64,000 nucleotides of DNA, taken from contig NC_026505.1 of NCBI RefSeq assembly GCF_000182925.2, forward strand, positions 5,022,001-5,086,000, written 5' to 3'. Shown here in pieces: positions 60,930-64,000 of this stretch. The notes beneath the pieces are model-generated. The model was not told the DNA's origin, did not search any database, and saw nothing but the letters and a program-made list of their open reading frames with translations. This DNA is from Neurospora crassa OR74A (lineage: Eukaryota; Ascomycota; Sordariomycetes; Sordariales; Sordariaceae). Position 1 is the first letter of the stretch; every line of letters begins with the position of its first letter. The position numbers and the translations under genes are program-made.

Positions 60930-61670
60930 CTAAGCAGACTTGGCCTTGTTTCTCAAAACGTCAATAACCTCATCCACTTTATCCATATCCGCCGCATCCA
61001 CCTTGGTCCCGTTGTTCACCAAAACCTCATGACCGCGCTTATGCATCTCGTCCGCCGCGACATCCATAGCCGGCTGATAATTCCTCACCGCACTGCTAAG
61101 CGCATACGTAGCCTTGCGCCTCACCTTCTCCGACTCGCCCTCCTTCATCGCCAGGTCCACCAACTTGGGCACGCCGCCCATGGCCAACAGCCGTTCCTGC
61201 GTCTTTTGGTTGTTTTGCACCGCCGTGCCCAGGCACCAGGCAGCGTGGTACCTCATATCCTCGTCCTCGTGATCCAGCAAGGAAATCAAGGGGGACCAGA
61301 GAGACAGTTCCTCAAGAAGGTTTGCGTTGTCCAGGTTCTCAATCAGCTGCTCGAAGTTGTCAAAGGCGATCAACTTGTTTTCGCGCGTGGTCTCGGGGGA
61401 AGGGTCGGTGATCACTTCCATGGCGGCTTTCATGAGCTCTGCTTCGGAGGGACCGCCGAAGAGGGAGGCGAGGACTTCGGGATCGACGGGGCGGGGGCCG
61501 GAGCCGGTGACCTGGGGAGCCGGAGAGGTGGCCACGGCGCCGGTGCCGGTGGCAGGGCCGGAGTTGTTATTAGGGGTGGGGGCGCCGTTGGAGTGGTAAG
61601 ATTGGCCGGCGTTGGCGGCGGTTTGAGCTTCAATGCTCCATTTTAGGAGCTGGTTGAGATTCTTGTCCAT
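60930..61670 (-). CDS. fes1: Hsp70 nucleotide exchange factor Fes1
   Basis: A single exon of 246 residues. Fes1 is the cytosolic HspBP1-type factor that opens the Hsp70 ATPase domain and helps clear misfolded proteins. The N-terminus MDKNLNQLLKWSIEAQ is the conserved Fes1 start. After a Gly/Pro/Ala-rich linker (about 20-60, with the EVLASLFGGPSEAELMKAAMEVI helix beginning the domain), armadillo-type repeats follow: NKLIAFDNFEQLIENLDNANLLEELSLW, MRYHAAWCLGTAVQNNQKTQERLLAMGG and RRKATYALSSAVRNYQPA. The fungal proteins are shorter than yeast Fes1 (290 residues). No heat-shock element was recognised upstream. Confidence 0.93.
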   Translation of the reverse strand: MDKNLNQLLKWSIEAQTAANAGQSYHSNGAPTPNNNSGPATGTGAVATSPAPQVTGSGPRPVDPEVLASLFGGPSEAELMKAAMEVITDPSPETTRENKLIAFDNFEQLIENLDNANLLEELSLWSPLISLLDHEDEDMRYHAAWCLGTAVQNNQKTQERLLAMGGVPKLVDLAMKEGESEKVRRKATYALSSAVRNYQPAMDVAADEMHKRGHEVLVNNGTKVDAADMDKVDEVIDVLRNKAKSA

Positions 61671-64000
61671 TTTGGATGTAAGGGCAGTGTTCTTTGTTTT
61701 GTTTGTAGGGGTTTTGTTGATTTAGACTTGGATTGCTTGTGTCTGGTGGTTTGCGCCGGAAGTAGTGCAGGTTGACACTTGGATGTTTGGTCTGTTTGCT
61801 TGGTAGACTCGGTTGGTATTTAATACCTAATAGATATTTCAGAGGTCCAGCAGGATGCTCGAAGTTCGTGGGATGGATGGTTACAGATGATGATGACTTG
61901 ATCAGTCAACTTTTGTTTTTGGTAGTTTGTGCCCCGCCATGTACAAATAGTATAGCGGTAGCTGCAAGGCTGACTTATCGATAATGCGAATGCCGTCCAA
62001 TCCCCATCTCGATTGTTCTGTGGGTTTCACGAAAGTTCGGTCCAAAACAGGCTTAGTGCCTTCCCCACGTGTTTACTGACTGGCAATTTGAAAAAGGAAT
62101 GAGACGTGGAGCCGCTTGCTTATGAGGATCTGGAATTAGGCAAGGCTGCTTTCGCTAGGTCATTCTTCCGAAATCATACCTAGTCCTAGAAGAGAATGAT
62201 TTCAGCTTCCAGAAGGAAATGCTTAAACGAAGATGGGCATTATTAACCTTGATTCAGAAGAAGGGGGGAGGGAGGGGTTGAAAATGAAGTCCAAGCTTCA
62301 TTGTGCTTTAATAAGTAGGTAGCTTCCTGAGCTGAAATGATCTGTGCGCTGCCCCTCCTCCTCACCCTTTCACAAGTCAAGGAACCCACGATGAGGATAG
62401 TGGGGCGTGGGCAGCCGCTGCCCCACCTAGTATAGCCCCTCGGCGTTCCCTTGTTGCTCCAAACCGTCCGTCGCTCTTGCGGGGGAGACAACTACTACGA
62501 CAGGGCGAACAGACGACGGGACAGGCTGACATGACCTGAGTTGCCTGAGTGATCACAACATTTCGAGTGTTGGTTCTGGAGGATTGCCTGAAAATGACGA
62601 CGAAAGGGTCAACAAGAAGGCTGGTGACTGTTTGGAAAAAGGTCGCATTGACCATGAGCGTTCAGCAGGACTTCAGGTTGTGTTGGAGAATGGCCCCTTC
62701 AAGGCCAAAGCGTCATCACTTGACATTTGAAAAAGGCTCGAATAGTCTTCTGATATCGTCAACGTCGAACGCGGGGGGTGGTCCGGAGTGGTCCTTGATG
62801 TTGCGTGTTGTCTGCCGTCCACGTATACTCGAGCTTGTTGTCGTCAAACGGAATCCCGCTCACAATGCTACTGCCTGGCCCACAGTCATCGATACCCACC
62901 GCGCTGGAACACACGCATTGATGATCAAATGGACCAGCCGCGCCATGTCCGAGCGTGCGGAACTCGTCGCCTCGCTTGGCGGTTGTTTCTCGTAGATTTG
63001 TGTATGAATCCAGACACAGACTAAAAACCGCCGATGTTGATGCTCCTTTTAGATCACTGAAAGTGCGAATCGTGATCATCCTTGCCGGGAATGCCGTCTC
63101 AACGTCTGACAAGGCTGACATGTTAAAGTGCGATGCATACGCAAGCCATTCGCGCGGCGCAGGGAACAAATAGCGGGCGCCTGGAGGAGAGCACTAGATG
63201 TCCATGTCAGGCTCAAGAAAAGGAGACGGGATACCTGCTTGGCGAAACAAGATGATGATCAGTGTTGCGTATCTCGGCCTCATGTCTTTGTTGTTGTTTG
63301 GAATGCAGAGTTCCCGGATACCTAATGGGGCATACGTCAGCTACAAACTTGGTCCAACGTGAGCAGCGAAACACAAAAAAATCCAATTCCAGGCTGTGAA
63401 GGTTGTGTGGATGGTGGGATGAAGCAGACGCCAATAAGTGGGTGGTGGTGGTTGTGGTGGTGGTGTTGGACTGTGGCAATACCTCGTTCTCATCCCCAAT
63501 GAGATGGCGTTTCCTTGGAAATGACACCGCTGCTGGAGGTCCCCGTACCGTATGGACCCAAGTGGTGCATACCGTAGGCTACATATCTATCTCCGTCGGA
63601 TCCCGGACCGGGGCGGCCATGGAGCCTTCAAGACACTCGGGCCCCGGGGCCATGGGAATTGCGATCCGGACAAGCTCCAAGAGATCGTGATCAGCCAGGC
63701 TCCAACAGAAGAGACGGTAAAGAAGACATTGGATCTTCTGGAATTGCAATCGCGGTTCTCCAGGAGGAGTAATAAACAAGTAATGAACGGGGTACGACAA
63801 GGGACAGCGACCAGGTACGACGGCAACGACGCAGGGGAGGGACATTAGGTTGAAGAAGACTGAACGCTGACACAACGTCGGGGGCGGACCCAGCCACGCA
63901 CCACGCTCCCACCGTGCTCACTAGGTACTACCTACGCTACGTACAACTGAACCGTCTGTCTAGCTGCACCCGTCGAACGGCACGCAGCGGTGACGACCCC
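61671..64000. other. Right-hand flank, no convincing gene
   Basis: The fes1 promoter lies at the left. Beyond it a minus-strand frame of 120 codons starts at an ATG at 63121 and ends at 62759, but it has no signal peptide, motif or clear codon bias. Frames at 63403-63875 are short and overlap each other. A neighbouring gene may begin beyond the window. Confidence 0.45.

Noticed and set aside
62759-63121. 120-codon minus-strand frame with ATG
   Set aside because: No signal peptide, motif, codon bias or splice support; frames of this size occur by chance many times in this window.
1-64000. CRISPR arrays, prokaryote-type operons or ribosome binding sites
   Set aside because: The spliced genes and Kozak-type starts show a fungal nuclear genome; the short tandem arrays lack unique spacers.

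Overview
This window is nuclear DNA of a filamentous ascomycete, almost certainly Neurospora crassa or a very close relative. Genes are spaced by 0.6 to 6 kb and have short introns (51-262 bp) with GTRNGT donors and RCTRAC-type branch sites. The 488-codon gene at 6477-7943 matches my memory of the N. crassa nitrogen regulator nmr in length and sequence. No database was searched; all functions are read from motifs. I rebuilt every exon structure by hand from splice signals and reading-frame continuity.

Layout from left to right: the last codons of an unidentified + strand gene; a 6.4 kb gap ending in a leader of over 1.1 kb with no ATG; nmr (+); FCF1, an 18S rRNA-processing PIN-domain protein (-); a single-pass membrane protein with a Ser/Thr-rich ectodomain (+); a YOR1-type ABCC transporter (-); a low-complexity charged protein (-); an RRM/RGG RNA-binding protein (-); LTV1 (-) divergent from the LSG1 GTPase (+); a multi-pass family 2 glycosyltransferase (-); a membrane-anchored GH16 glucanase-like protein (-); a secreted apple/PAN-like protein (+); a 2124-residue secreted protein with a beta-propeller, Ig-like region and five WSC domains (+); mitochondrial ribosomal protein uL5m (+); and the Hsp70 exchange factor Fes1 (-). 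The right-hand 2.3 kb has no convincing gene.

Two themes recur. One is ribosome making: FCF1 and LTV1 act on the small subunit, LSG1 on the large subunit, and uL5m is part of the mitochondrial ribosome. The other is the cell surface: 34-58 kb carries a glycosyltransferase, a glucanase-like enzyme, a secreted apple-like protein and the giant WSC protein in succession. Placing these together is my inference; nothing shows that they are co-regulated.

The intergenic DNA holds a 490 bp AT-rich element with 64-66 bp terminal inverted repeats that looks RIP-mutated, a second inverted repeat of about 40 bp arms around a core of tandem 10-mers and homopurine DNA, two 21-base C tracts, several short tandem arrays and a decayed tRNA-like sequence. 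The most notable gene-level oddities are the ATG-free nmr leader, a GC-AG first intron in FCF1, two stop-free introns with lengths divisible by three in the glycosyltransferase gene, and the domain mix of the giant WSC protein.
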